Of a stretch of DNA of 14,547 nucleotides, positions 1 to 7,787 are shown one piece after another. Origin of the DNA: Victivallales bacterium (GTDB lineage: Bacteria > Verrucomicrobiota > Lentisphaeria > Oligosphaerales > Oligosphaeraceae); contig JAGCTA010000034.1 in assembly GCA_017963875.1 (NCBI GenBank), positions 1 to 14,547 on the forward strand, written 5' to 3'. The position numbers and the translations under genes were made by a program. Under the pieces are notes generated by a model. That model ran no database searches. It saw nothing but the letters and a program-made list of their open reading frames with translations, and was not told the DNA's origin. Positions within the stretch are counted from its first letter, which is position 1, and the number at the start of each line of letters is the position of its first letter.

Positions 1-590
1 GCAAATCTGTAGTCCTCCGAGCCGCTGATACTTCTGATTAGTTCTTCACTGAATCGAAAAGCGCCCAACGTTACATTGGTCGCCAACATGGACTCGTTTT
101 GATAGGGAAGCACTCCTATATTTACATACTGCCTGCGCGCATTTTCATCATGAAAGTTCTCTGAATTGACAGGTTCTCTGCACCATTTTTTGGAATATGA
201 ATACGTCGTGACAGTCTGCGTGCCGCCCCCAAGTTTCTTTTCAGTCTTTGAACTCGATGACTCGTCCCATTGATAGATTTCCACTGTACGCTCCAATCTA
301 ATGGCGTTCTCGCTAATGCCAAAGAACGGGTCCTGAAGAATATCTGTCGTCACCAGATCGCCCGTAACGTGAACAAGTTTGCCCTCGTTGGCAGAATCAA
401 TGGAAGACGGTTCTACGGAAATGACATTCGATTTCCCCTCCGAAAGCGCTTTGGCCCGCGACACGGCGCGCCCCTCGTTCCAGAAAAGAAGCACGATGGC
501 GGCAACCACCATGATTATTCCTGTAAAAATGCCTTTGATGGAACTGCCCAGGCGGGAACCCCAGGATTGCTTTGTCACTGTCTCTGTCAT
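1..590 (-). CDS. TMEM43-family (DUF1625) membrane protein, C-terminus outside window
   Basis: Translating the minus strand from the ATG at 590-588 gives 196 codons with no stop before the window edge, so the C-terminal part is missing. Residues about 20-37 form one hydrophobic membrane segment that runs into FWNEGRAV, the signature after the first helix of the TMEM43/LUMA family (PF07787). Further on come a VTGDL segment, DPFFGI, an LERTVEIYQW segment, a glycine triplet before a tyrosine-rich stretch, and KKW, all in family order. Eukaryotic TMEM43 is an inner nuclear membrane protein; the role of bacterial homologues is not established, so none is assigned. The protein is expected in the inner membrane with a large extracytoplasmic domain. 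The start is supported by position just before the helix and by an A/G-rich AAAAGG about 10 nt upstream. It is transcribed divergently from the DUF362 gene. Confidence 0.9.
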   Translation of the reverse strand, partial: MTETVTKQSWGSRLGSSIKGIFTGIIMVVAAIVLLFWNEGRAVSRAKALSEGKSNVISVEPSSIDSANEGKLVHVTGDLVTTDILQDPFFGISENAIRLERTVEIYQWDESSSSKTEKKLGGGTQTVTTYSYSKKWCREPVNSENFHDENARRQYVNIGVLPYQNESMLATNVTLGAFRFSEELIRSISGSEDYRF

Positions 591-657
591 GACTTTTTTA
601 CCTTTTGCTTTTTTGATTTGAATTCACAAGCCGAATAATTATTTTAAATGTGTCACT

Positions 658-685
658 AATGTAGTTTGAAACACCATAATGTCAA
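658..685 (-). promoter_or_regulatory. Sigma70-like promoter for the TMEM43-family gene
   Basis: Read on the minus strand, a perfect consensus -35 TTGACA (685-680) is followed after 16 nt by TACATT (663-658), a 4/6 match to the -10 box. Transcription would begin around 650 and leave an untranslated leader of about 60 nt before the ATG at 590. This is the best promoter match in the 113-bp divergent region. On the plus strand the same region holds CATAAT (675-680), a possible -10 for the DUF362 gene with no convincing -35, so the two promoters may overlap. Confidence 0.5.
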
Positions 686-690
686 CATAG

Positions 691-696
691 CAGGAG
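691..696 (+). promoter_or_regulatory. Shine-Dalgarno site of the DUF362 gene
   Basis: CAGGAG ends 7 nt before the ATG at 704. This is a strong ribosome-binding site at ideal spacing, and it fixes the start of the DUF362 gene. Confidence 0.75.
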
Positions 697-703
697 CAAT
701 CTG

Positions 704-1816
704 ATGCAAAAGTCAAAAGTCTATTTTACAAACCTTCGAACAAAAGCCTTCGGCAAAAGCCTTTTGGATAAACTCACCGACTTGATGCGTGCCGCAGGCA
801 TGTCCACAATTGATTTCAATGAAAAATACACAGCCATCAAAATTCATTTCGGTGAATATGGCAACCTGGCTTTTCTGCGACCGAACTTTGCCCGCGCGGT
901 CGCCGATGAAGTCAAGCATCTCGGTGGACGCCCCTTTTTGACCGACTGCAACACGCTCTATGTCGGCTCACGCAAAAACGCCCTTGACCATATTGAAACC
1001 GCATATCAAAACGGATTCAATCCCTACAACACAGGATGCCATATCATCATTGCCGATGGATTGAAAGGCACTGATGACGTCGCCGTTCCTGTCCCCAATG
1101 GCGAACTTGTCAAAAACGCTCGTATCGGGCGTGCCATCATGGATGCAGATATCGTCATCTCCCTCGCGCATTTTAAAGGGCATGAGATGACAGGCTTCGG
1201 AGGCGCCATTAAAAACCTGGGCATGGGATGCGGTTCAAGGGCAGGAAAAATGGACCAGCACTGCGATGCGAAGCCGCAGGTCAATCCAAGCAAATGCATC
1301 GGATGCGGTTCCTGCGCCAAGGCATGCGCCCATGGCGGCCCTACACGCGTTGGAAAGAAAATGCACATCGACCATGACAAATGCGTCGGATGCGGACAAT
1401 GCATCGGAGCTTGCCCCAAAGACGCCATTGAGCCTAATTTTGCCTCCGAGCCAGGCTCTCTTGACAAAAAGATGGCTGAATACGCCCTGGCAGTCATCCA
1501 CGGAAGACCGAATTTCCACATCAACATTGTCATGGATGTTTCACCAAACTGCGACTGCCACGGCGAAAACGACGCTGCCATCGTCCCCAATGTCGGCATG
1601 TTCGCGTCCTTTGACCCTGTTGCGCTTGACCAGGCATGCGTCGATGCCGTCAATGCACAGCCTGTCATTCCAAACAGTTCTCTTGGCTGCAAAAAACATG
1701 ATGGCCACGACAATCTCTCCGATTCGCAGCCTGCCACCAACTGGCGAGCGCAATTGGATCATGCCCAGAAAATTGGCATTGGAACCCGAGAGTATGAACT
1801 CATTGAAGTGAAATAA
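704..1816 (+). CDS. DUF362 domain protein with two [4Fe-4S] ferredoxin motifs
   Basis: A 370-residue soluble protein with no signal peptide. Its N-terminal part (about 40-190) matches DUF362 (PF04015): KIHFGEYGN, the LTDCNTLY segment, and ISLAHFKGHEMTGFGGAIKNLG. Two ferredoxin motifs follow: Cys198, 201, 204 and 208, then Cys227, 230, 233 and 237. The first motif lacks the proline usual after the last Cys (CAHGG), while the second has it (CPKDAI). The C-terminal part resumes DUF362, with ASFDPVALDQACVDAVN. The two CxxCxxCxxxC sets should hold two low-potential [4Fe-4S] clusters, pointing to a cytoplasmic electron-transfer or ferredoxin-linked role; the reaction of this family is not established. 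The family is common in anaerobes. The gene stands alone, divergent from the TMEM43-family gene and 164 bp ahead of the efflux operon. A strong ribosome-binding site supports the start. Confidence 0.92.
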   Translation: MQKSKVYFTNLRTKAFGKSLLDKLTDLMRAAGMSTIDFNEKYTAIKIHFGEYGNLAFLRPNFARAVADEVKHLGGRPFLTDCNTLYVGSRKNALDHIETAYQNGFNPYNTGCHIIIADGLKGTDDVAVPVPNGELVKNARIGRAIMDADIVISLAHFKGHEMTGFGGAIKNLGMGCGSRAGKMDQHCDAKPQVNPSKCIGCGSCAKACAHGGPTRVGKKMHIDHDKCVGCGQCIGACPKDAIEPNFASEPGSLDKKMAEYALAVIHGRPNFHINIVMDVSPNCDCHGENDAAIVPNVGMFASFDPVALDQACVDAVNAQPVIPNSSLGCKKHDGHDNLSDSQPATNWRAQLDHAQKIGIGTREYELIEVK

Positions 1817-1906
1817 AACATGTTTACTCATTCTATTCCTTGCTTCTGGAATCGTTTTCATATCCATACGACGTCAAAAAAACAAACAAATGTTTAAATT
1901 TATCTT

Positions 1907-1936
1907 TTGATTTTTGGCAATCGGTGATACATTATA
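1907..1936 (+). promoter_or_regulatory. Possible promoter of the efflux operon
   Basis: In the 164-bp A+T-rich gap between the DUF362 gene and the outer-membrane factor, TTGATT (1907-1912) is followed 17-18 nt later by CATTAT/ATTATA (1930-1936). This is a modest sigma70-like match, placed about 40 bp before the first efflux gene. An alternative -35, TTGGCA (1914-1919), has no good -10 at normal spacing. No clear Shine-Dalgarno site precedes the ATG at 1981. The position is where an operon promoter would be expected, but the match is weak. Confidence 0.3.
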
Positions 1937-1980
1937 TGCTTATGTTCATAAAACACAAAAACACCACCGATAACTAAATC

Positions 1981-3861
1981 ATGGCAATTGACATACTATC
2001 TCATAACGGCCTGCGGAACATCACAGGCCTATTCCTGTTCTTGGGCATATTGCCCCTTGCATTGTTTTCTGGATGCAAAAACACGAAGACATGGCGCACC
2101 GAAGCGGATTCGCGTGCGGATGAATTGCTGTCATCCACTCAAAAAGACGAATTGGGGCATGATGATGCCATCCAGGTGGAAAGCGCCGAAGACACACTCC
2201 GCAGGCGGTTGCTGCTGGACCAGAACCTTCCCGCGCCCAATCCCGCGTCACTTGGCATTCGCGATTTGCCCGACACCGACCGTTGGCAAAAAGAGCAGCA
2301 TCTGAAACAGGGCTCGCCATATACGCCCGAATACGACACCACGCAACGCATAGACATCAGCCTGATAGACGCCATTCGGATCGCCGCGGGAAACAACCGC
2401 GATTTCCAGACTCAGAAGGAAACGCTTTTCCAGACGGCGCTCCGTCTTGATTTGGAGGAAAATGAATTCCGCTCGACATTCAGGGGAATGCTCCAAGGTG
2501 AGGTCGCCACGACAAAGCCTGGCAATGACAGATCATCGGGTTCATCGGCTGGAACGACCTTTGGCATCACACGGAAATTCCGCAACGGCATCGAACTGGC
2601 AAGCAGTCTATCGCTCGATCTGGCCAAAATGCTGTCAAGCAGCCATGGTTCCAGTTTTGGCCTGCGATATGACGGAAGCATCTCCATACCATTGCTGCGC
2701 GGTTCTGGCGAATTTGTCGTGGCGGAACCATTGACGCAAGCACAGCGCAATCTCGTCTATCAGGTCCGTGAATTCGAGCAATACAAGCGTGACTTCGTCG
2801 TTCGGATTGCCAGTTCCTATCTCGGCGTGCTGCGGACGGCTCAGATGCTAAAGAACCAGGAAGAAAACTACAAGCGAATCGTGACTTCCACACGCCGTTC
2901 GCGACGCATGGCCGACGCTGGTCTGATGCCTGAATATCAATTCGACCAGACCATTCAAAATGAACTCGGAGCACGCGTAAACTGGGTCAGTGCCCAGCAG
3001 ACATTGGAAGCCAGCCTTGAGGCATTCCGAGTTCTTCTCGGCCTTCCGCCTGAGGCAAAAGTGTTTCCCAAGCAAAATGAACTCGATATATTGGTCGCCA
3101 GCAACGCAAAACTAAATGAGGGAATCATTGTCGCCGATTATACGGGCAATGTCCCCAGCGCGGACGCGCCTGTTGACTTGGTCATGCCTGACCGTTCCCA
3201 TTCGGGTCCCAATGAAATCGACACCATAAAGGCTTTGAACCTTGCATTCGAGCATCGGCCAGACCTCAGGAACATGAAAGAACGCATTGAAGATGCGCAA
3301 CGTGCGGTCCTTGTCGCAGAAGACAGCCTCCGCGCGGAATTGACCATCGGGGGAAACGCCTCTTTTGGCGAAAGCCGAGGCGTCTATTCAGGAGACATGC
3401 CAGACGGCACCTTCCGCCCGAACCATGGCTCATATAGCGCCTTATTGAATTTGAATCTTCCTATTGAACGGACTGCTGAACGAAATACATACCGCAACAG
3501 CCTCATCGCGCTGGAAAAATGCGTCCGCAACTACCAGGCACTTGAAGACACCATCAAACAGGATGTCTATGGCAAACTCAGAGACCTTCTGGAACATCGT
3601 GAAAGTGTCATCATTCAACTGCAAGCCGTGAAACTGGCGGAACGCCGTGTAAAAAGCACCGACCTGCTGCTGCAAGCGGGTCGAGCGGAATTGCGAGACC
3701 TTCTTGAATCCCAAAGCGCACTTCTCGCCGCCCAGAATTCATTGTATGCCTCCGTGGTTTCATATCGTGTCAACGAACTGGAATTCCAGCGGACACTGGG
3801 CGTGCTGGAAGTCACGGGGGACGGCGTTTGGAAAGAACTCGATTTGACTCAATTCAAATAA
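1981..3861 (+). CDS. TolC-like outer-membrane efflux lipoprotein (OEP family)
   Basis: A 626-residue outer-membrane channel component of the tripartite pump. The N-terminus has a hydrophobic signal (about 11-30) ending in LFSGC, so Cys32 is the likely lipidated residue after signal peptidase II cleavage. Residues about 33-125 are a charged extension not seen in classic TolC. Two outer-membrane efflux domains (PF02321) follow, about 127-365 and 410-615, with the long helical stretches of the periplasmic tunnel. The stretch about 175-250 holds alternating polar/hydrophobic segments (TFGITRKF, FGLRYDGSISIPLL) typical of the membrane beta strands. At 626 residues it is longer than the usual 430-500. 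It is the first gene of the operon, 19 bp before the adaptor gene. No strong ribosome-binding site precedes the ATG, but this start gives the complete signal peptide. Confidence 0.9.
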   Translation: MAIDILSHNGLRNITGLFLFLGILPLALFSGCKNTKTWRTEADSRADELLSSTQKDELGHDDAIQVESAEDTLRRRLLLDQNLPAPNPASLGIRDLPDTDRWQKEQHLKQGSPYTPEYDTTQRIDISLIDAIRIAAGNNRDFQTQKETLFQTALRLDLEENEFRSTFRGMLQGEVATTKPGNDRSSGSSAGTTFGITRKFRNGIELASSLSLDLAKMLSSSHGSSFGLRYDGSISIPLLRGSGEFVVAEPLTQAQRNLVYQVREFEQYKRDFVVRIASSYLGVLRTAQMLKNQEENYKRIVTSTRRSRRMADAGLMPEYQFDQTIQNELGARVNWVSAQQTLEASLEAFRVLLGLPPEAKVFPKQNELDILVASNAKLNEGIIVADYTGNVPSADAPVDLVMPDRSHSGPNEIDTIKALNLAFEHRPDLRNMKERIEDAQRAVLVAEDSLRAELTIGGNASFGESRGVYSGDMPDGTFRPNHGSYSALLNLNLPIERTAERNTYRNSLIALEKCVRNYQALEDTIKQDVYGKLRDLLEHRESVIIQLQAVKLAERRVKSTDLLLQAGRAELRDLLESQSALLAAQNSLYASVVSYRVNELEFQRTLGVLEVTGDGVWKELDLTQFK

Positions 3862-3880
3862 CAAAGCATAGGCGAAAGCA

Positions 3881-5737
3881 ATGAAAAAAATCATCAAATG
3901 GATTATCATCCTCGCAATTGTAGCAACAGGAGGATGGTTCGGATATCGTAAGATACAGGAGAACAAGGAAAACGACTCCAAGCCCATGGCCGCAAAATAT
4001 ACCAGCGTCAAAAGAGGACCTTTAATTATCAACCTCATTGAATACGGCAACATCAAGCCACGAAAGCAGCACGTCATAAAGAGCCAAGTAGAAGGGCGTG
4101 TCTCCATCACCTATATCTTCCCAGAGGGCGAGCGAGTCAAAAAGGGCGAGGTGCTTTTCAAACTCGAATCATCGTCATTCGAGGATAAACTCGCTACTCA
4201 GGAAATCACTGCGAAAAACGCCGACGCAAGTTGCACTCAGGCACGGGAAAATCTCGCCGTCGTCAAAAATCAGGCGGATGCTGACAGGGAAAAAGCAGAG
4301 TTGAACCTGCGTTTCGCCAAGGAGGATTTAATCAAATACAAGGAAGGCGAATACCCGAAGACGCTCAATGAGGCGGAATCTAAAGTGATTCTCGCCAAAG
4401 AGGAACTGAAACGTGCGGAAGACAAACTCGAATGGTCAACAAAACTCTTTGCCGAAAAATATCTCTCAGAAAGCGACTACCGCACAGATGCCCTCAGTTG
4501 CAAACGTTATCAACTCGATGTCAAATCCGCCGAAAATGCCTTGAACCTACTCAAAGACTATACATACAAACGTCAGATCGCTCAACTGGAAAGCGATGCA
4601 AAACAGGCGGAGATGACGTTGGAACGGACGATTAGAAAAGGCAATGCAGACGTAACACAGGCGACGGCTACGCTCGCCGCCCGTGAACTTGAACTGAAAC
4701 GGCAAAACGAACAATTGGAACGCTGGCGCGACCAGATTGGAAAATGCACTGTCGTTGCGCCCGCAGACGGCCTGGTCATTTATGCAACTTCCAACCAAGG
4801 ACCTTTCAGAAGGCAAAATCAGGAACCATTTGACGTTGGAACGGAAGTCTATCAACGGCAGGATGTCATCTACCTTCCCGAAGGTGACGATTTCAACGCT
4901 GAAATCAAAATCCACGAGACAAACCTGAAGAAGATTTACATCGGTCTCCCTGTTCGCATCACGGTGGATGCCCTGAAGAATCAAGAGTTCATTGGCCACA
5001 TCTCCAAAGTCGCACCTCTGCCAGATGCCCAGAGCATGTTCATGAATCCTGACCTGAAGTTGTACAATGCAGAAGCCACCATCGACGACTCACGTGAACT
5101 TCTCAAAAGCGGCATGAACTGCCGTGCTGAAATCATCATTGAACAGCATGACGATGTCCTCTATGTGCCAGTCCAGTGTGTCGTCCGTGAAGGCGGCAAG
5201 CCTGTGGTATATGTGAAGACACCCATGGGGGAAGTTGCTCGAACCGTGGAAATCGGTCTCGACAACAACCAGTTCGTCCATATTAAAAATGGATTGGAGG
5301 AAGGCGAGGAAGTCAGTCTGGTCCCGCCATTGGACAAGGCTGACAAGGTGGACTCTTCATCTGAGCCGCAAAAGAAAAAGTTCAAGATTCCAGAACGCCC
5401 TGCTGAAGACGCCGCTGGGAGCATGAATGGCTTCCCGTCCATGCCTGGCGGTGGGCGAAACTGGCCTCCTCGCAATGGAAATATGCCAGGCGCAAATGGA
5501 CAGTTCCCCAGAAGGGCTCCTGGCGGTGGAATGCCTGGCGGCGGGATGCCTGGCGGCGGAATGCCTGGCGGCGGAATGCCTGGCGGCGGAATGCCTGGCG
5601 GTGGAATGCCTAGTGGTGGCAGACCTGCTGGCGGTATGCCCCCAGCAGGTTCTACCACGCCTGCGGCGCCTACTACACCCGTGGCGCCTGCCGCACCTAC
5701 TGGTGCAGCCAATCCTCCCGCTCCTGCCGCAAACTGA
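3881..5737 (+). CDS. Periplasmic adaptor (membrane fusion protein, HlyD/MacA type) of the efflux pump
   Basis: A 618-residue adaptor joining the inner-membrane ABC transporter to the outer-membrane channel. Residues 4-22 form one N-terminal membrane anchor (KKIIKWIIILAIVATGGW). The first lipoyl half-motif lies near 55-95 (VEGRV, FPEGERVKKGEVLFKLES). A long charged coiled-coil hairpin covers about 95-275, and the second lipoyl half follows near 285-305 (CTVVAPADGLVIYA). The beta-barrel and membrane-proximal domains run to about 490 (GLPVRITVDALKNQEF; LYVPVQCVVREGG). From about residue 492 the protein becomes a roughly 127-residue low-complexity tail rich in Gly, Pro, Met and Ala, with five exact MPGGG units; classical MacA and AcrA end without such a tail. 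The gene lies between the channel and the ATPase, whose start codon follows after 9 bp. Confidence 0.92.
   Translation: MKKIIKWIIILAIVATGGWFGYRKIQENKENDSKPMAAKYTSVKRGPLIINLIEYGNIKPRKQHVIKSQVEGRVSITYIFPEGERVKKGEVLFKLESSSFEDKLATQEITAKNADASCTQARENLAVVKNQADADREKAELNLRFAKEDLIKYKEGEYPKTLNEAESKVILAKEELKRAEDKLEWSTKLFAEKYLSESDYRTDALSCKRYQLDVKSAENALNLLKDYTYKRQIAQLESDAKQAEMTLERTIRKGNADVTQATATLAARELELKRQNEQLERWRDQIGKCTVVAPADGLVIYATSNQGPFRRQNQEPFDVGTEVYQRQDVIYLPEGDDFNAEIKIHETNLKKIYIGLPVRITVDALKNQEFIGHISKVAPLPDAQSMFMNPDLKLYNAEATIDDSRELLKSGMNCRAEIIIEQHDDVLYVPVQCVVREGGKPVVYVKTPMGEVARTVEIGLDNNQFVHIKNGLEEGEEVSLVPPLDKADKVDSSSEPQKKKFKIPERPAEDAAGSMNGFPSMPGGGRNWPPRNGNMPGANGQFPRRAPGGGMPGGGMPGGGMPGGGMPGGGMPGGGMPSGGRPAGGMPPAGSTTPAAPTTPVAPAAPTGAANPPAPAAN
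5519..5620 (+). repeat. Tandem 15-bp repeat array encoding MPGGG units
   Basis: Inside the adaptor gene, five consecutive 15-bp units (5531-5605; consensus ATGCCTGGCGGCGGA) differ only at third codon positions. A 12-bp partial unit (5519-5530) precedes them, and a diverged unit encoding MPSGG (5606-5620) follows. Each unit encodes Met-Pro-Gly-Gly-Gly. Because 15 is a multiple of three, gain or loss of units would change tail length without shifting the frame. Confidence 0.95.
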
Positions 5738-5743
5738 GGTGAG
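5736..5743 (+). promoter_or_regulatory. Shine-Dalgarno site of the ABC ATPase gene
   Basis: GAGGTGAG overlaps the TGA stop of the adaptor gene (5735-5737) and sits directly ahead of the ATG at 5747; the GAGG core is 7 nt from it. This supports translational coupling of the two genes and the chosen start. Confidence 0.65.
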
Positions 5744-5746
5744 TCC

Positions 5747-6445
5747 ATGCCTGAATCCAGTCATTCGCAATATGCTGTTGAATTCATCGACATCCGCAAA
5801 ACCTACAAGATGGGAACGAATGAGGTCCATGCGTTGGATGGAGTGACCGCTCAATTCGAAAAAGGAACCTTCTGTGCCATCATGGGCCCCAGCGGTTCTG
5901 GAAAAAGCACCATGCTGAACATGCTCGGTTGCCTTGACCGCCCGACGTCTGGTAAATATTTTCTTGATGGACGTGACATCAGTACACTTGATGACAACGA
6001 CCTCAGCGACATTCGTCTCAAGTACCTTGGTTTCATCTTCCAAAGTTTCAATTTAATCCCACAGTTGACCGTTGAGGAAAACATCGCCCTGCCCCTGTAT
6101 TACCTTGGCTGGCCGACTGCACGGCGTACAAAGCGCGCACAGGAACTTGGTGAACTCGTTGGGTTGTCCAAACGGCTTAAGCATCGTCCAACGGAGCTAT
6201 CTGGCGGTCAGCAGCAGCGTGTGGCAATCGCACGCGCTCTTTCCAACGACCCAGTTTTTCTGCTTGCCGACGAGCCGACGGGCAATCTGGATTCAGCTAA
6301 TTCCATTGAAATCATTGAGTTGCTTCGAGGACTCAACCGTGATGGCAAGACCATTATCATGGTTACCCACGAGCCTGACATCGCGGCATACGCCAAAGAA
6401 CGGATGATTATGCGTGACGGTCGTATCCATCGCGAAAACCAGTGA
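5747..6445 (+). CDS. ABC transporter ATPase, MacB/LolD type
   Basis: A 232-residue nucleotide-binding protein that powers the efflux pump from the cytoplasmic face. All motifs are intact: Walker [10 protein letters not shown] (47-55, Lys53), Q-loop Gln99 in IFQSFNLIP, signature LSGGQQQRV (from Leu151), Walker [12 protein letters not shown] (Asp175, catalytic Glu176) and H-loop His208 in VTHEPD. The [15 protein letters not shown] segment after the Q-loop and the TGNLD after Walker B are typical of the MacB/LolD/FtsE (3.A.1.122) group, which pairs with FtsX-fold permeases. In E. coli MacB this domain is fused to the permease; here it is a separate protein, as in LolD or YknY. The gene lies 9 bp after the adaptor gene and 22 bp before the permease gene. 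Confidence 0.97.
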   Translation: MPESSHSQYAVEFIDIRKTYKMGTNEVHALDGVTAQFEKGTFCAIMGPSGSGKSTMLNMLGCLDRPTSGKYFLDGRDISTLDDNDLSDIRLKYLGFIFQSFNLIPQLTVEENIALPLYYLGWPTARRTKRAQELGELVGLSKRLKHRPTELSGGQQQRVAIARALSNDPVFLLADEPTGNLDSANSIEIIELLRGLNRDGKTIIMVTHEPDIAAYAKERMIMRDGRIHRENQ

Positions 6446-6454
6446 CACCATCAG

Positions 6455-6460
6455 CCAGGA
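6455..6460 (+). promoter_or_regulatory. Shine-Dalgarno site deciding the permease start
   Basis: CCAGGA (core AGGA, 6457-6460) stands 7 nt before the ATG at 6468. It favours this ATG over an in-frame GTG at 6414, which lies inside the ATPase gene. Confidence 0.6.
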
Positions 6461-6467
6461 CTGCATA

Positions 6468-7742
6468 ATGATATTTTCCCCCTCCAGATTCATACAAGAT
6501 GTCGAACTCGGCATTAAAAACCTGCTGCTGCACAAACTGCGTTCTCTGCTGACCATGCTTGGCCTTGTGTTTGGCGTTGGAAGCGTCATCGCAATGCTTG
6601 CCGTTCAAGAGGGTGCCAGTGAAGAGGCGTTGCGCCAAATCCGTCTGCTGGGCAGCAAGAACATCATCATTTCAGCGCAGAAGCCCGCTGAAGAAGCAGG
6701 CGGTACCGCCATGCGCTCCTGGATGAGCGTCTATGGGCTGAATTATACCGAAGAAGACCTTATCCGCAAGACGATGGCGCAGGTCAAGACCATCGTCCCT
6801 GTCAAGCAAATCCAGAAGCAGGGGCGATATGGTCAGCGTTCACTGGACATGCGCGTCGTCGGAACGAACGAGAAATGGCTGGAACTTGTCCAACGCCCAA
6901 TGATTGCAGGGCGTTTCCTCAATGAACACGATGTTTACCAGACGTCCGCCGTTGTCGTGCTCACCGAACACGGTGCCAGACGCCTTCTCGCCACAGAAGG
7001 AAGTGTCGGTGAAGTCCTTCGCCTCGGCAGCGACAATTATCTTGTCATCGGTATTGTCAAAAGCGAGGAAGCGTCAGAAGGCTCCATGCAGACACCTGAC
7101 AAGCAGACTGACGCCTACATCCCCATCAGCACGGCAAAGGAGCATTATGGCGACCATTTCAGCCAACGGCTGTCAGGAACAAACATCCGCGAGATGGTGC
7201 AGTTGCATCACCTGCTTGTGGAAGTCGATGATGAATCAAATGTCGAGGCAGTCGCCAAAAATCTGGAAAGGATGTACCAGATGACCCATAAGAAGAAGGA
7301 CTACGTCATCAACGTCCCATTGGCTCTCATTCGCCAGAAGGAATCCCAGCAACGGCTGTCGAACATCGTATTCGGCGCCATTGCAGGCATCAGCCTTCTG
7401 GTAGGAGGCATTGGCATCATGAACATCATGCTTGCAAGCGTGACGGAAAGGACGCGTGAAATCGGCATCAGGCGCGCCATAGGCGCAAAGCAACGCCAGA
7501 TTGTCTCGCAGTTCCTTATCGAGACCATTGTGCTTTCCGTGACAGGCGGCATCATCGGCATCGGCGTCGGCAAACTGATTCCATGGATTATTTCGCAGGC
7601 TGTCGGCATGCCGACACATGTCACAACGGGCTCCATGCTCCTGTCCCTTGGTATCAGTGTATCGGTAGGACTCATTTTCGGCATCTACCCTGCTCTCCGC
7701 GCCGCAAAACTTGACCCAATCGTCGCCCTTCGCCACGAATAA
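6468..7742 (+). CDS. MacB/FtsX-type ABC transporter permease
   Basis: A 424-residue inner-membrane subunit of the efflux pump. A cytoplasmic N-terminal helix (FIQDVELGIKNLLLHKLRSL) leads into membrane segment 1 (about 20-42). A large periplasmic MacB_PCD-like domain (PF12704) covers about 43-300. The C-terminal FtsX domain (PF02687) has three more membrane segments: VFGAIAGISLLVGGIGIMNI, a second around TIVLSVTGGIIGIGVG, and SLGISVSVGLIFGIYPA. The conserved coupling sequence TERTREIGIRRAIGAK follows segment 2, and the protein ends in the family signature YPALRAAKLDPIVALRHE. MacB-type proteins couple ATP hydrolysis to mechanical movement that drives substrates from the periplasm through the adaptor and channel. 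The ATG at 6468 is chosen because it has a good ribosome-binding site and starts the conserved N-terminus; an upstream in-frame GTG at 6414 would overlap the ATPase gene by 32 bp. Confidence 0.95.
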   Translation: MIFSPSRFIQDVELGIKNLLLHKLRSLLTMLGLVFGVGSVIAMLAVQEGASEEALRQIRLLGSKNIIISAQKPAEEAGGTAMRSWMSVYGLNYTEEDLIRKTMAQVKTIVPVKQIQKQGRYGQRSLDMRVVGTNEKWLELVQRPMIAGRFLNEHDVYQTSAVVVLTEHGARRLLATEGSVGEVLRLGSDNYLVIGIVKSEEASEGSMQTPDKQTDAYIPISTAKEHYGDHFSQRLSGTNIREMVQLHHLLVEVDDESNVEAVAKNLERMYQMTHKKKDYVINVPLALIRQKESQQRLSNIVFGAIAGISLLVGGIGIMNIMLASVTERTREIGIRRAIGAKQRQIVSQFLIETIVLSVTGGIIGIGVGKLIPWIISQAVGMPTHVTTGSMLLSLGISVSVGLIFGIYPALRAAKLDPIVALRHE

Positions 7743-7787
7743 AATGGCTGAAATGATTTCAAAGTCAAACGGAACAGGGACAGACCA

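Noticed and set aside
1024..1740. 238-codon minus-strand reading frame inside the DUF362 gene
   Set aside because: The plus strand carries intact DUF362 and ferredoxin motifs through the whole stretch; the opposite frame is an antisense shadow without motifs.
1835..1856. Small inverted repeat ATTCC/GGAAT after the DUF362 gene, followed by GTTTT, as a terminator
   Set aside because: The stem is only 5 bp with an 8-nt loop and the T-run is four bases; too weak to call.
5161..5748. Long minus-strand proline/glycine-rich reading frame opposite the adaptor tail
   Set aside because: It is the antisense image of the repeat-rich tail; low-complexity, G+C-rich DNA leaves such frames open by composition.
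6414..6467. Upstream GTG start for the permease
   Set aside because: It lies within the ATPase gene, has no ribosome-binding site, and adds residues without similarity to the family; the ATG at 6468 has AGGA at ideal spacing.
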